A DNA stretch of 64,000 nucleotides from the NCBI RefSeq assembly GCF_002269255.1, contig NZ_CP022823.1, positions 4,402,001-4,466,000 on the forward strand, read 5' to 3'. Below are positions 34,062 to 42,534 of this stretch, in pieces. Both the position numbers and the translations under genes were made by a program. The notes under the pieces were generated by a model. The model ran no database searches and was not told where the DNA came from. It was given only the letters and a program-made list of their open reading frames with translations. Position 1 is the first letter of the stretch; every line of letters begins with the position of its first letter. This stretch comes from Klebsiella quasivariicola. Lineage in GTDB: Bacteria; Pseudomonadota; Gammaproteobacteria; Enterobacterales; Enterobacteriaceae.

Positions 34062-34943
34062 ATGGATCTGCGACGCTTTATCACCTTCAAAACGGTTGTC
34101 GAAGAAGGGTCCTTTCTGCGCGCGGCGCAAAAGCTGTGCTGCACCCAATCCACCGTGACCTTTCATATCCAGCAGCTGGAGCAGGAGCTTGCCATCCCGC
34201 TGTTTGAGAAAATCGGCCGGCGGATGTGTCTCACCGCCGCCGGTAAAAATGTCCTGCCGCATGTCTACGACCTGACCAAAGTGATGGCGTCGATTCGTCA
34301 GGCGGCGCGCCAGGACGATGAGCCCAGCGGTGAACTCCGCGTGGCCACCGGCGAAACCCTGCTCGCATATAAAATGCCGCCGGTGCTGCAGCGTTTTAAG
34401 CAACGCGCCCCGAAGGTCCGGCTGTCACTGCAGTCGCTCAATTGCTACAGCATCCGCGATGCGCTGCTCGCTGACGAAGTCGACCTGGGGGTGTTTTACC
34501 GGGTGGGTAACGATGATGCGCTGAACATGCTCGAGCTTGGCCCGCAGCCGCTGGTGCTGGTCGCATCTGTCGATCAGGCGCCGGTCGATTTTTTGCGCCC
34601 GCAGCAGCATATCCCGCTGAGCTTTATCATCAACGAGCCCCAGTGCGTGTTTCGGCAGATTTTTGAAAGCACCCTGCGCCAGCGCGGTATTACTATGGAG
34701 AACACCATTGAACTGTGGAGTATCGAAAGCATCAAGCAGTGCGTGGCGGGCAACCTTGGGGTGAGCTTTCTGCCGCGCTTTGCTGTGGAGGAGGAGCTGA
34801 AGCGCGGGACGCTGGTCGAGCTGCCGTTCAGCGAGACGCCGCTGACAATCCATGCGCTCTGCGCCCGTCACGCCGGGAAGGCAATCAGTCCGGCGATGCA
34901 GGTATTTATGCAGTGCATGCAGGAAGCACTGCAGGAGAGCTAA
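34062..34943 (+). CDS. LysR-type transcriptional regulator
   Basis: A 293-residue LysR protein. The N-terminal winged helix-turn-helix (ITFKTVVEEGSFLRAAQKLCCTQSTVTFH region) is clear and the rest is the co-inducer domain. It is divergent from the LysE-family exporter gene and likely controls it. The effector is probably an amino acid, by analogy with ArgP/LysG-LysE pairs. Confidence 0.88.
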   Translation: MDLRRFITFKTVVEEGSFLRAAQKLCCTQSTVTFHIQQLEQELAIPLFEKIGRRMCLTAAGKNVLPHVYDLTKVMASIRQAARQDDEPSGELRVATGETLLAYKMPPVLQRFKQRAPKVRLSLQSLNCYSIRDALLADEVDLGVFYRVGNDDALNMLELGPQPLVLVASVDQAPVDFLRPQQHIPLSFIINEPQCVFRQIFESTLRQRGITMENTIELWSIESIKQCVAGNLGVSFLPRFAVEEELKRGTLVELPFSETPLTIHALCARHAGKAISPAMQVFMQCMQEALQES

Positions 34944-34963
34944 ACTCGGGGGATGAAAACGAC

Positions 34964-34995
34964 GAAAGCCTGAATCATTGCTGATTCAGGCTTTC
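34964..34995 (-). terminator. Terminator shared by tRNA-Asp and the LysR gene
   Basis: A perfect 14-bp inverted repeat (GAAAGCCTGAATCA at 34964-34977, TGATTCAGGCTTTC at 34982-34995) with a 4-base loop. It lies 8 bases after the tRNA 3' end and 20 after the LysR stop, so it can serve both. Confidence 0.8.
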
Positions 34996-35002
34996 TGAAT
35001 AG

Positions 35003-35079
35003 TGGCGGAACGGACGGGACTCGAACCCGCGACCCCCTGCGTGACAGGCAGGTATTCTAACCGACTGAACTACCGCTCC
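35003..35079 (-). tRNA. aspV: tRNA-Asp (GTC)
   Basis: A 77-base tRNA with encoded CCA, anticodon GTC, read leftwards. The cloverleaf arms are intact (GGAGCGG acceptor, GGTTCGAGTCC T arm). It stands alone beside dnaQ, as aspV does in E. coli, and is identical to the copy at the end of the rRNA operon. Confidence 0.97.
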
Positions 35080-35108
35080 GCGTTGTTGTTCCGTTGGGAA
35101 CGAGGCGA

Positions 35109-35137
35109 ATATTACGGATTCCCCTCTACCCCGTCAA
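35109..35137 (-). promoter_or_regulatory. Promoter of tRNA-Asp
   Basis: On the minus strand TTGACG (35132-35137) and TAATAT (35109-35114) are separated by 17 bases, followed by a C-rich discriminator. This is a strong sigma-70 promoter placed 30 bases before the tRNA. Confidence 0.85.
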
Positions 35138-35212
35138 CGCTTTTTCTACCGTTTTGAATCGTTTGCTGCAAAAATCGCCCAACCGCCTACTTTTAATCCA
35201 TTTTAGTGGTTA

Positions 35213-35944
35213 TCAGGCACGCCACAGGCAGCTTCCGCCTTTCTTTTGTACCAGGTCGAGGCGGGATTCATGGTTCACCAGTTCCTCATCAGAAGCATAA
35301 ACCACGCGTAACTGGCTGGCGGCGCGAACGACGCGCTGAATGCCCATCTCTCCTGCCTGCTGCTGGCTTTCACCTTCCATAGAGAACGCCATCGACGTCT
35401 GGCCGCCAGTCATCATCAAATAGACATCGGCCAGGATCTGGGCATCGAGTAATGCCCCGTGCAGCGTACGCTTGCTGTTATCTATTTCGTAGCGCGAACA
35501 TAATGCATCCAGACTGTTGCGCTTGCCGGGGAACATCTTCCGCGCCAGCGCCAAACTGTCGGTAATTTTACAAAAGGTCTCGGTTTTCCCGATGCCGCGG
35601 TTGAGCTTACCGAACTCATAATCCATAAAGCCGATATCGAACGAAGCGTTATGGATGACCAGCTCCGCGCCGCGGATGTAATCCATAAACTCATCGGCAA
35701 CGTCGGCAAAGGTGGGTTTATCCAGCAGAAATTCGTCAGCGATCCCATGCACGCCGAACGCCTCAGGATCCACCAGCCGGTCGGGCTTCAGATAGACGTG
35801 GAAATTGTTGCCGGTCAGGCGGCGGTTGATCACCTCCACCGCGCCGATTTCAATGATCTTGTGTCCTTCGTAGTGCGCTCCGATCTGGTTCATACCGGTG
35901 GTTTCGGTATCGAGAACAATCTGGCGCGTAATTGCAGTGCTCAT
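35213..35944 (-). CDS. dnaQ: DNA polymerase III epsilon subunit (proofreading exonuclease)
   Basis: A 243-residue DEDDh exonuclease from ATG 35944 (MSTAITRQIVLD). D12 and E14 (LDTETTG) form Exo I, and the HGALLDAQ motif Exo III. The C-terminal 60 residues bind the alpha subunit. It removes misincorporated bases during replication. It is divergent from rnhA with only 64 bases between the start codons. Confidence 0.97.
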   Translation of the reverse strand: MSTAITRQIVLDTETTGMNQIGAHYEGHKIIEIGAVEVINRRLTGNNFHVYLKPDRLVDPEAFGVHGIADEFLLDKPTFADVADEFMDYIRGAELVIHNASFDIGFMDYEFGKLNRGIGKTETFCKITDSLALARKMFPGKRNSLDALCSRYEIDNSKRTLHGALLDAQILADVYLMMTGGQTSMAFSMEGESQQQAGEMGIQRVVRAASQLRVVYASDEELVNHESRLDLVQKKGGSCLWRA

Positions 35945-36008
35945 AGCGGTCATTTATGTCAGACTTATCGTTTACAAATCGATTTCAATTACAGGAAGTC
36001 TACCAGAG

Positions 36009-36476
36009 ATGCTCAAACAGGTAGAAATTTTCACCGACGGCTCTTGCCTGGGAAATCCAGGACCCGGCGGTTACGGCGCCATCATGCGCTACCGCCAACA
36101 CGAAAAAACGTTCAGCGCCGGCTACCGTCTGACCACCAATAATCGTATGGAACTGATGGCGGCGATCGTCGCCCTGGAAGCATTAAAAGAGCATTGCGAA
36201 GTGGTGCTCAGCACCGACAGCCAGTATGTTCGTCAGGGGATCACCCAGTGGATCCACAACTGGAAAAAGCGTGGCTGGAAAACGGCAGAGAAAAAACCGG
36301 TGAAAAACGTCGACCTCTGGCAGCGACTGGATGCCGCGCTTGGCCAGCATAAAATCAAATGGGAATGGGTGAAGGGCCACGCCGGCCATCCTGAAAACGA
36401 ACGCTGCGACGAACTGGCCCGCGCGGCGGCCTCTCATCCCACTCAGGACGACATCGGCTACCAGCCGGAAAGCTAA
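36009..36476 (+). CDS. rnhA: Ribonuclease HI
   Basis: A 155-residue enzyme, the E. coli length, starting at ATG 36009. Catalytic D10, E48 and D70 are in place and the fourth acid lies in ENERCDELAR. It degrades RNA in RNA-DNA hybrids. Its stop codon overlaps the convergent yafS end by 4 bases. Confidence 0.98.
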   Translation: MLKQVEIFTDGSCLGNPGPGGYGAIMRYRQHEKTFSAGYRLTTNNRMELMAAIVALEALKEHCEVVLSTDSQYVRQGITQWIHNWKKRGWKTAEKKPVKNVDLWQRLDAALGQHKIKWEWVKGHAGHPENERCDELARAAASHPTQDDIGYQPES

Positions 36477-37195
36477 TTCTGCCCCTTGCGCCACTGCCGG
36501 GTGGCGCCGACTGCCGGCCGCAGCTGCGTTTTCGCTTTGCCGGATTTCATCGGATTGAGCGTCAGCGGAATGGTCCGTTTGCGGGCGATAATCAACTGCA
36601 AACAGCCTAACGCCGGCAGATGGGTACTCAACAGTTTTCCGCCATGACGTGACCAGGGTAAAACCTGGTAACGCCCATAGTGCAGCACTTCAAAGTTGAG
36701 CAGCGACAGCCAGTCCAGCTGCCGCATCAGCGTAAACATACGGCTATTGTACGGCGTACCTTTGCGCAGGACCGGCACCAGCTTACGCAACCCCATCAGG
36801 CTGACCGGATTAAATCCGGTCAGAATCATCCAGCCATCATCAATCAGTACGCGATCGGCTTCCCGCAGCAGACGATGCGGATCGCTACACCACGGCAACG
36901 TATGCGCCAGCAGGCAGGCGTCGACAGACTTTTCGGCAAAGGGTAAATGCAGCGGATCGGCCCGAACCTGCATCGGGTTTCCTGCCAGCGAGACATTGAC
37001 CTGGTGCGAGATGGCGCAAGCTTCGGTATTGATTTCCGCGCTCAGATTGCCAATCTTAAGCAGATGAAAGCCATATAATTTAGCCAGCCACGGTTTCATC
37101 TGCTGCTCCAGCGTTTCGCGATAGTATTCGCCCCACGGCATACTGGACCAATGCTCAGGCGCTGTCACTGTGTGAGGTATCCTTGCCGGCTTCAT
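36473..37195 (-). CDS. yafS: SAM-dependent methyltransferase YafS
   Basis: A 240-residue class I methyltransferase from ATG 37195 (MKPARIPH). The glycine-rich motif I is degenerate (HLLKIGNLSAEIN), as in E. coli YafS. The later DPLHLPFAEKSVDACLLAHTL segment is typical of the methyltransferase_11 fold. The substrate is unknown. It is divergent from gloB with 32 bases between starts. Confidence 0.87.
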   Translation of the reverse strand: MKPARIPHTVTAPEHWSSMPWGEYYRETLEQQMKPWLAKLYGFHLLKIGNLSAEINTEACAISHQVNVSLAGNPMQVRADPLHLPFAEKSVDACLLAHTLPWCSDPHRLLREADRVLIDDGWMILTGFNPVSLMGLRKLVPVLRKGTPYNSRMFTLMRQLDWLSLLNFEVLHYGRYQVLPWSRHGGKLLSTHLPALGCLQLIIARKRTIPLTLNPMKSGKAKTQLRPAVGATRQWRKGQN

Positions 37196-37227
37196 TGCCA
37201 CCTTCCGCTACGCTTTAGAGGTAATTT

Positions 37228-37983
37228 ATGAATCTTATCAGCATTCCCGCGTTTCAGGACAACTACATCTGGGTTCTCAGTGAGAATAACGGCCGCTGCG
37301 TCATCGTTGACCCGGGCGAAGCCGCACCGGTTCTGGCGGCAATCGAAGAAAACCAGTGGCAGCCCGAAGCCATTTTACTGACTCATCATCATCAGGATCA
37401 CGTCGGCGGCGTAAAACAACTACGGGAGAAATTCCCTTCTGTGGCGGTTTACGGTCCGGCGGAGACCCAGGATAAGGGAGTCACTCAGGTGGTAGGCGAT
37501 GGCGATCGGCTGTCAATTCTCGGGCACGATTTTTCCATTTTCTCCACGCCAGGTCACACATTAGGACATATCTGTTACTACAGCGAACCTTATTTGTTTT
37601 GCGGCGATACGATGTTTTCCGGCGGCTGTGGAAGGCTGTTCGAAGGTACTGCAGAGCAGATGTATCAATCATTTATGAAAATTAACGCTCTTCCGGCAGA
37701 AACCCTCATATGTTGCGCACATGAATATACGTTAGCAAATATGAAGTTTGCTTTAAGTATCCTGCCAGATGATAGGGATATAAACGATTACTATCATAAA
37801 GTTAATGAGTTACGTGCAAAAAAACAAAAAACACTACCCGTAACTCTGAAAAATGAGCGCCGTATAAATTTATTTTTACGCATAAATGATGTTGATTTAA
37901 TTGATAAAATTAACAAAGAAACAAATTTGCAACACTCTGTGGCGCGATTTGCATGGTTAAGGTCAAAGAAAGATGACTTCTGA
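37228..37983 (+). CDS. gloB: Hydroxyacylglutathione hydrolase (glyoxalase II)
   Basis: A 251-residue metallo-beta-lactamase-fold enzyme. The metal ligands H53, H55, D57 and H58 are in THHHQDHVGG, and GHTLGHICYY carries the next histidine. It hydrolyses S-lactoylglutathione to D-lactate in methylglyoxal detoxification. The 3' third (from about 37690) is strikingly AT-rich: 37861-37920 has only 11 G or C of 60. The 5' part and neighbours are GC-rich. The reading frame stays intact and the C-terminal FAWLRSKKDDF is normal for the family. Confidence 0.96.
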   Translation: MNLISIPAFQDNYIWVLSENNGRCVIVDPGEAAPVLAAIEENQWQPEAILLTHHHQDHVGGVKQLREKFPSVAVYGPAETQDKGVTQVVGDGDRLSILGHDFSIFSTPGHTLGHICYYSEPYLFCGDTMFSGGCGRLFEGTAEQMYQSFMKINALPAETLICCAHEYTLANMKFALSILPDDRDINDYYHKVNELRAKKQKTLPVTLKNERRINLFLRINDVDLIDKINKETNLQHSVARFAWLRSKKDDF

Positions 37984-38054
37984 TATTTAATTCTTGTCAT
38001 CGGACAACTTCGCCGTTATCCTTGGTCGTCTTTTAAGCAACTATTGACACACAC

Positions 38055-39422
38055 ATGAAGGCACGAGCGATATTATTCGCCTCTGTCCTGCTGGTGGGGT
38101 GCCAGGCGTCTAAGCACGATGGCACCGTCGAACAGCGAGCACAGAGCCTTTCTGCGGCTGGTCAAGGGGAAGCAGGCAAGTTCACAAGTCAAGCGCGCTG
38201 GTTAGATGATGGAACCTTCTACGCGCAAGACCAGGATCTGTGGACTTCCATAGGCGACGAGCTAAAGATGGGAATTCCGGATAACCCCCGGATTCGCGAA
38301 CAGAAACAGAAGTACTTAAGAAATAAGAGCTATCTCCACGATGTAACTTTACGGGCAGAGCCGTATATGTACTGGATAGCCGGGCAGGTTAAGAAACGTA
38401 ACATGCCAATGGAACTGGTATTACTACCCATAGTGGAGAGCGCTTTTGACCCACACGCGACGTCTGGCGCCAATGCCGCAGGCATCTGGCAGATCATTCC
38501 GAGCACAGGGCGCAATTATGGTTTAAAACAGACCCGCAGTTACGATGCGCGTCGTGACGTCGTCGCGTCTACTACTGCGGCGCTGGACATGATGCAACGT
38601 CTGAACAAAATGTTCGACGGCGACTGGTTGTTAACGGTCGCAGCCTATAACAGCGGTGAAGGTCGGGTCATGAAGGCAGTAAAAGCGAACCGTTCGCGTG
38701 GTAAACCCACCGATTTCTGGTCGCTGTCTCTGCCGCATGAAACGAAAATCTACGTACCGAAAATGCTGGCATTGAGCGACATTCTCAAAAACAGCAAGCG
38801 TTACGGCGTAAAGCTGCCTACGGCCGATGAAAGCCGTGCGCTGGCGCGCGTTCGCCTCGACAGCCCGGTTGATATTTCTCAGCTCGCGGACATGGCAGGA
38901 ATGCCGGTCAGCAAACTGAAAACCTTCAACGCTGGCGTAAAGGGGTCAACGCTGGGCGCTAGCGGGCCAAAGTACGTCATGGTGCCGCAGAAGCACGCCG
39001 CTCAGCTGCGTGAATCGCTGGCCTCTGGCGACATTGCCGCCGTGCAGCCAACGCAGCTCGCGGACAATACGCCGCTGACCAGCCGTAGCTATAAGGTACG
39101 CTCTGGCGACACGATTTCCGGGATTGCTTCGCGTCTCGGCGTCACGACCCGTGATTTGCAGCAGTGGAACAATCTGCGCGGTTCAGGGTTGAAAGTCGGG
39201 CAGAATCTGGTTGTCGGCGCCGGCAGCAGCGCACAGCGCCTGGCGAACAACAGCGATAGCATCACCTATCGTGTTCGCAAAGGTGATTCGCTGTCGAGCA
39301 TCGCCAAACGTCACGGTGTTAATATCCGCGACGTGATGCGCTGGAACAGCGATACCGATAATCTGCGGCCTGGCGATCAGCTAACGCTGTTTGTGAAAAA
39401 CAGCGATCGACCAGAGTCCTGA
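38055..39422 (+). CDS. mltD: Membrane-bound lytic murein transglycosylase D
   Basis: A 455-residue lipoprotein with lipobox LVGC at the end of the signal peptide. The SLT domain follows at about residues 100-230, with the catalytic Glu in PIVESAFDPHATS and the GIWQIIPSTGRNYGL motif. Two LysM repeats (SRSYKVRSGDTISGI and ITYRVRKGDSLSSI) bind peptidoglycan at the C-terminus. It cleaves glycan strands with anhydro-muramic ends in the outer membrane. It follows gloB by 71 bases. Confidence 0.96.
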   Translation: MKARAILFASVLLVGCQASKHDGTVEQRAQSLSAAGQGEAGKFTSQARWLDDGTFYAQDQDLWTSIGDELKMGIPDNPRIREQKQKYLRNKSYLHDVTLRAEPYMYWIAGQVKKRNMPMELVLLPIVESAFDPHATSGANAAGIWQIIPSTGRNYGLKQTRSYDARRDVVASTTAALDMMQRLNKMFDGDWLLTVAAYNSGEGRVMKAVKANRSRGKPTDFWSLSLPHETKIYVPKMLALSDILKNSKRYGVKLPTADESRALARVRLDSPVDISQLADMAGMPVSKLKTFNAGVKGSTLGASGPKYVMVPQKHAAQLRESLASGDIAAVQPTQLADNTPLTSRSYKVRSGDTISGIASRLGVTTRDLQQWNNLRGSGLKVGQNLVVGAGSSAQRLANNSDSITYRVRKGDSLSSIAKRHGVNIRDVMRWNSDTDNLRPGDQLTLFVKNSDRPES

Positions 39423-39438
39423 TACCTCAGGGTTCGAT

Positions 39439-39471
39439 AAAAAGGCACCGACTTCCCCCGGTGCCTTTTTT
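39439..39471. terminator. Bidirectional terminator between mltD and yafE
   Basis: AAAAAGGCACCG and CGGTGCCTTTTTT form a stem with A-run and T-run on both sides, so it can end mltD rightwards and yafE leftwards. Confidence 0.88.
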
Positions 39472-39481
39472 GTTGCCCGAG

Positions 39482-40252
39482 TTAGACGGCCTTATGCGCT
39501 TCGAACAGGATGGTATCGCTGGTAAACGATCCGTCCTGCTGTAACTCGAAGTACGCTTTGACCTCCGCCGAAGCGCTCTGCTGATATAAGCGAATCGCCT
39601 CCACCAGCGGCTCAGGTGTACGCATCCGCGCCACCCATGAGCTGAACTCCAGCGGCAGGCGATCGGTCGATAAATGATTAATCACCAGACCTGCGTCATT
39701 GGCCAGCGCCAGCCACTCGCCGCTGGAATAATTACGCACGTGCGAGGTATCGCGCAGCGCTTCCACGGTCTGCAACCAGATATCACGCACCGGATGACCC
39801 GGCGACATCACATCCATAATGATCATCACCCCGCCCGGCTTCAGCACCCGTTTCACCTCACGCAGCGCCTGGCCGACATCATGCCAGTGGTGAGCGGAGT
39901 AGCGGCTAATCACCACATCAAAACTGGCATCAGCGAACGGCAGCGTTTCGGCATATCCCTGCTGGGTCACGATATTGCTAAAGCCTTTCTCTTTTGCCGC
40001 CGCGGTAACCACTTCCAGCATCTGGCTTGATAAATCATAGGCGGTCACCTTGGCAACCTGTCCCGCCGCGGCAAAGCTGGCGTGCCCTGCCCCGCAGCCC
40101 ATATCCAGCACTTTCGCCTGGGGGAAATCGGCCAGCCGTTCCGCCAGCCGCTGCAGATCGCGCCCGGAGGCGTGCACGGCGCTGGTCAGATAGGCGCTAG
40201 CCTGGGAGCCGAACTGCTTTTCGACGTTGTCATGGTGAGAGCGTGTTGTCAT
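39482..40252 (-). CDS. yafE: SAM-dependent methyltransferase YafE
   Basis: A 256-residue class I methyltransferase with motif I VLDMGCGAGHASF at about residues 48-60, followed by YDLSSQML. It resembles E. coli YafE, which is annotated shorter; the N-terminal extension here is part of the fold. It resembles menaquinone/ubiquinone-type methyltransferases, but the substrate is unknown. yafD follows upstream on the same strand. Confidence 0.87.
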   Translation of the reverse strand: MTTRSHHDNVEKQFGSQASAYLTSAVHASGRDLQRLAERLADFPQAKVLDMGCGAGHASFAAAGQVAKVTAYDLSSQMLEVVTAAAKEKGFSNIVTQQGYAETLPFADASFDVVISRYSAHHWHDVGQALREVKRVLKPGGVMIIMDVMSPGHPVRDIWLQTVEALRDTSHVRNYSSGEWLALANDAGLVINHLSTDRLPLEFSSWVARMRTPEPLVEAIRLYQQSASAEVKAYFELQQDGSFTSDTILFEAHKAV

Positions 40253-40339
40253 TGTGTTGTCCTTCGGTTGTGTGAGTAATTTAGGGCAGCATCATGCTGA
40301 ACGCAGACCTGCCCGATGGCAGGCCTGACATACCTTAAA

Positions 40340-41146
40340 TTAATCAGGCTTGCCGGGACTGAATTCGACTAGTAGCGGGTTGTGATCGGAGGCGCGGGTC
40401 ACCAGCACGGAAGCATCGTGCACGCTTAACCCACGATAGAACACAAAATCGAGCGGACGGCCAAACGCACGGCGGCGCTGGTCATCAGAGAAACGAACTT
40501 CGCGTAACGACATCTCGCGCGCAAAGCGGTACAGCGCGTTCATCCGCGGCCGGCTCCAGGCATTGAAGTCTCCAGCCATGATCACCGGCCCGCTGTGATG
40601 GGCAATCTGATCGCCAATCGGCAGCAGCTGTTTGCTGTAAACGTCGACGCCGAGGCTAAAGTTGACGGCATGGATGTTGACCACCATCAGCAGCCGCGCA
40701 TCGGGCAGCGGATAGACGGTCACTAATGCTGATTTCGGCAGGCGCAAAATAGGCTCACGCTCGCGCAGTGGGCAGCAATAGATGGGGTGAGCAGAGGCCA
40801 GCGTCATGACGCCAGAAGGATGCTGCGGCAGCACCAGAGCGGGTACCTGATCGGCAGCCAGGTAGTTGGTGGTCGCAAACCTGACCAGCTCAGGTGTGGT
40901 TTGCGCCTCCTGCAGCAGGACTAAATGCGCATCTTTGCCAAAGTTCTTAAGGACCGACTGCCACTCTGCGCGCTGTTGTTTGAAGATATTCCATACCAGC
41001 ACGCGGATTTTGTCATCGCTGCTTAACGGCGTGCCGGCCGGATAAACCGGACTCACGCCCGCAAACGCCCCCGGAGGCAATATTCTCTCCGCAGGTTGTC
41101 CGGCGACGTAGCGCATGGCATAGGTATTCTTTCGCAATTTGGGCAT
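40340..41146 (-). CDS. yafD: Endonuclease/exonuclease/phosphatase-family protein YafD
   Basis: A 268-residue EEP-fold protein. The catalytic elements VLLQEAQTTPE, MAGDFNAWS and RASDHNPLL are all present. The true substrate (nucleic acid or phospholipid) is not known. The start is ATG 41146 (MPKLRKNTYAM); a TTG three codons downstream would match the E. coli N-terminus as I recall it. It is in the same orientation as yafE. Confidence 0.88.
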   Translation of the reverse strand: MPKLRKNTYAMRYVAGQPAERILPPGAFAGVSPVYPAGTPLSSDDKIRVLVWNIFKQQRAEWQSVLKNFGKDAHLVLLQEAQTTPELVRFATTNYLAADQVPALVLPQHPSGVMTLASAHPIYCCPLREREPILRLPKSALVTVYPLPDARLLMVVNIHAVNFSLGVDVYSKQLLPIGDQIAHHSGPVIMAGDFNAWSRPRMNALYRFAREMSLREVRFSDDQRRRAFGRPLDFVFYRGLSVHDASVLVTRASDHNPLLVEFSPGKPD

Positions 41147-41239
41147 TAATCCTCAATAACAGAAACCAGCCCAACAACGACTGGTTCTTCCGTTATAGGG
41201 ATTTTCCCACCCACTTTCAATGCAATTTGCGATTAACGC

Positions 41240-42430
41240 TTAACCTTCGACAGAAACCGCTGCTGAACGGCGCGGCGATTTATCTAAACGACCGCTCAGT
41301 ACCACCAACAGCAAGGCGACCAGTACGATCACCGCACCAATCCACGGCGTCTGCGCCAGGCCGTACCGCTCAACCGTCTGCCCGCCGACGATTGACCCCA
41401 GAGCAATGCCCACATTGAAGGCGGCAATATTCAGGCCGGAAGCGACGTCGACGGCGCCAGGCGTGTACTGTTCGGCTTTTTGCACCACATACACCTGCAG
41501 ACCCGGCACGTTGCCGAAAGCGAAGATGCCCATCACCAGCACCGTTGCCAGCGCGGCATAGTGGATGCTGGCGGTCATCTGGAAGACCAGCAGCAGCACC
41601 ACCAGCGCGGCAAAGATGAACGTCAGCGCGGAGACGGCGCCATGCTTATCGGCCAGTTTGCCCCCCCACACATTACCGATAGCGACCGAGACACCATAGC
41701 CCAACAGGATCCAGCTCACCGCTGACGGACTAAAACCGGCCAGCTCCTGCATCATCGGCGCAAGAAACGTAAACGCGGTAAATACGCCACCGTAGCCCAG
41801 CGCGGTAATGGCGTAGATCATCAGCAGACGCGGATGGGTTAATACTTTCATCTGATCGCGCAGGCTGGCGCTGGCGCGGCCCGGAATATTATTCGGTACC
41901 AGAATCAGGCTGCTGATAAGGGCAATGACGCCCAGAATCGATACCGCAAGAAACGTTTCCCGCCAGCCAAAATGCTGGCCGATGAAAGTCCCGAACGGTA
42001 CCCCGGTTACCAGTGCGACCGTCAGGCCGCCGAACATAATGGCAATGGCCGAGGCCGCTTTCTCTTTTGCCACCAGGCTGGTGGCGATTGTCGAGCCAAT
42101 AGAGAAGAACACGCCGTGTGCCAGGCCGGTCAGCAGACGGGCCAGGATCAGCGTTTCATAGCCCGGGGCCTGCCAGGCCAGCACATTACCCGCCGTAAAC
42201 AGGACCATCAACGCCAGCAGTAGCTGTTTACGCGGCATACGCCCCGTTAACGCCGTCAGCACCGGAGCGCCGATAGCTACGCCCAGCGCGTAGATAGAGA
42301 CCAGCAGTCCTGCAGAAGGCAAAGAGATAGAGAGTTGCTGGGCGATGGTCGGGACCAGGCCGACAATCACAAATTCAGTGGTGCCAATTGCGAAGGCACC
42401 GACAGTTAAGGCAAATAGCGCCAGTGGCAT
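41240..42430 (-). CDS. MFS transporter, DHA1 family
   Basis: A 396-residue major facilitator with 12 helices and the family loop LTGRMPRKQLLLA between helices 2 and 3. It is of the drug/sugar efflux type (AraJ/YdhP-like). It lies between yafD and yafC, which are neighbours in E. coli, and is divergent from the LysR gene yafC, 104 bases away. The LysR may control it. Substrate unknown. Confidence 0.87.
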   Translation of the reverse strand: MPLALFALTVGAFAIGTTEFVIVGLVPTIAQQLSISLPSAGLLVSIYALGVAIGAPVLTALTGRMPRKQLLLALMVLFTAGNVLAWQAPGYETLILARLLTGLAHGVFFSIGSTIATSLVAKEKAASAIAIMFGGLTVALVTGVPFGTFIGQHFGWRETFLAVSILGVIALISSLILVPNNIPGRASASLRDQMKVLTHPRLLMIYAITALGYGGVFTAFTFLAPMMQELAGFSPSAVSWILLGYGVSVAIGNVWGGKLADKHGAVSALTFIFAALVVLLLVFQMTASIHYAALATVLVMGIFAFGNVPGLQVYVVQKAEQYTPGAVDVASGLNIAAFNVGIALGSIVGGQTVERYGLAQTPWIGAVIVLVALLLVVLSGRLDKSPRRSAAVSVEG

Positions 42431-42534
42431 AATTTACTCCGTAGCATCAGGATTAAGATGACACGTAGTATGAAGGGTTGTATAAATAACAAAAACTATC
42501 AAAGTATCAATAGAATTTTGCTACAGGTGTAATA

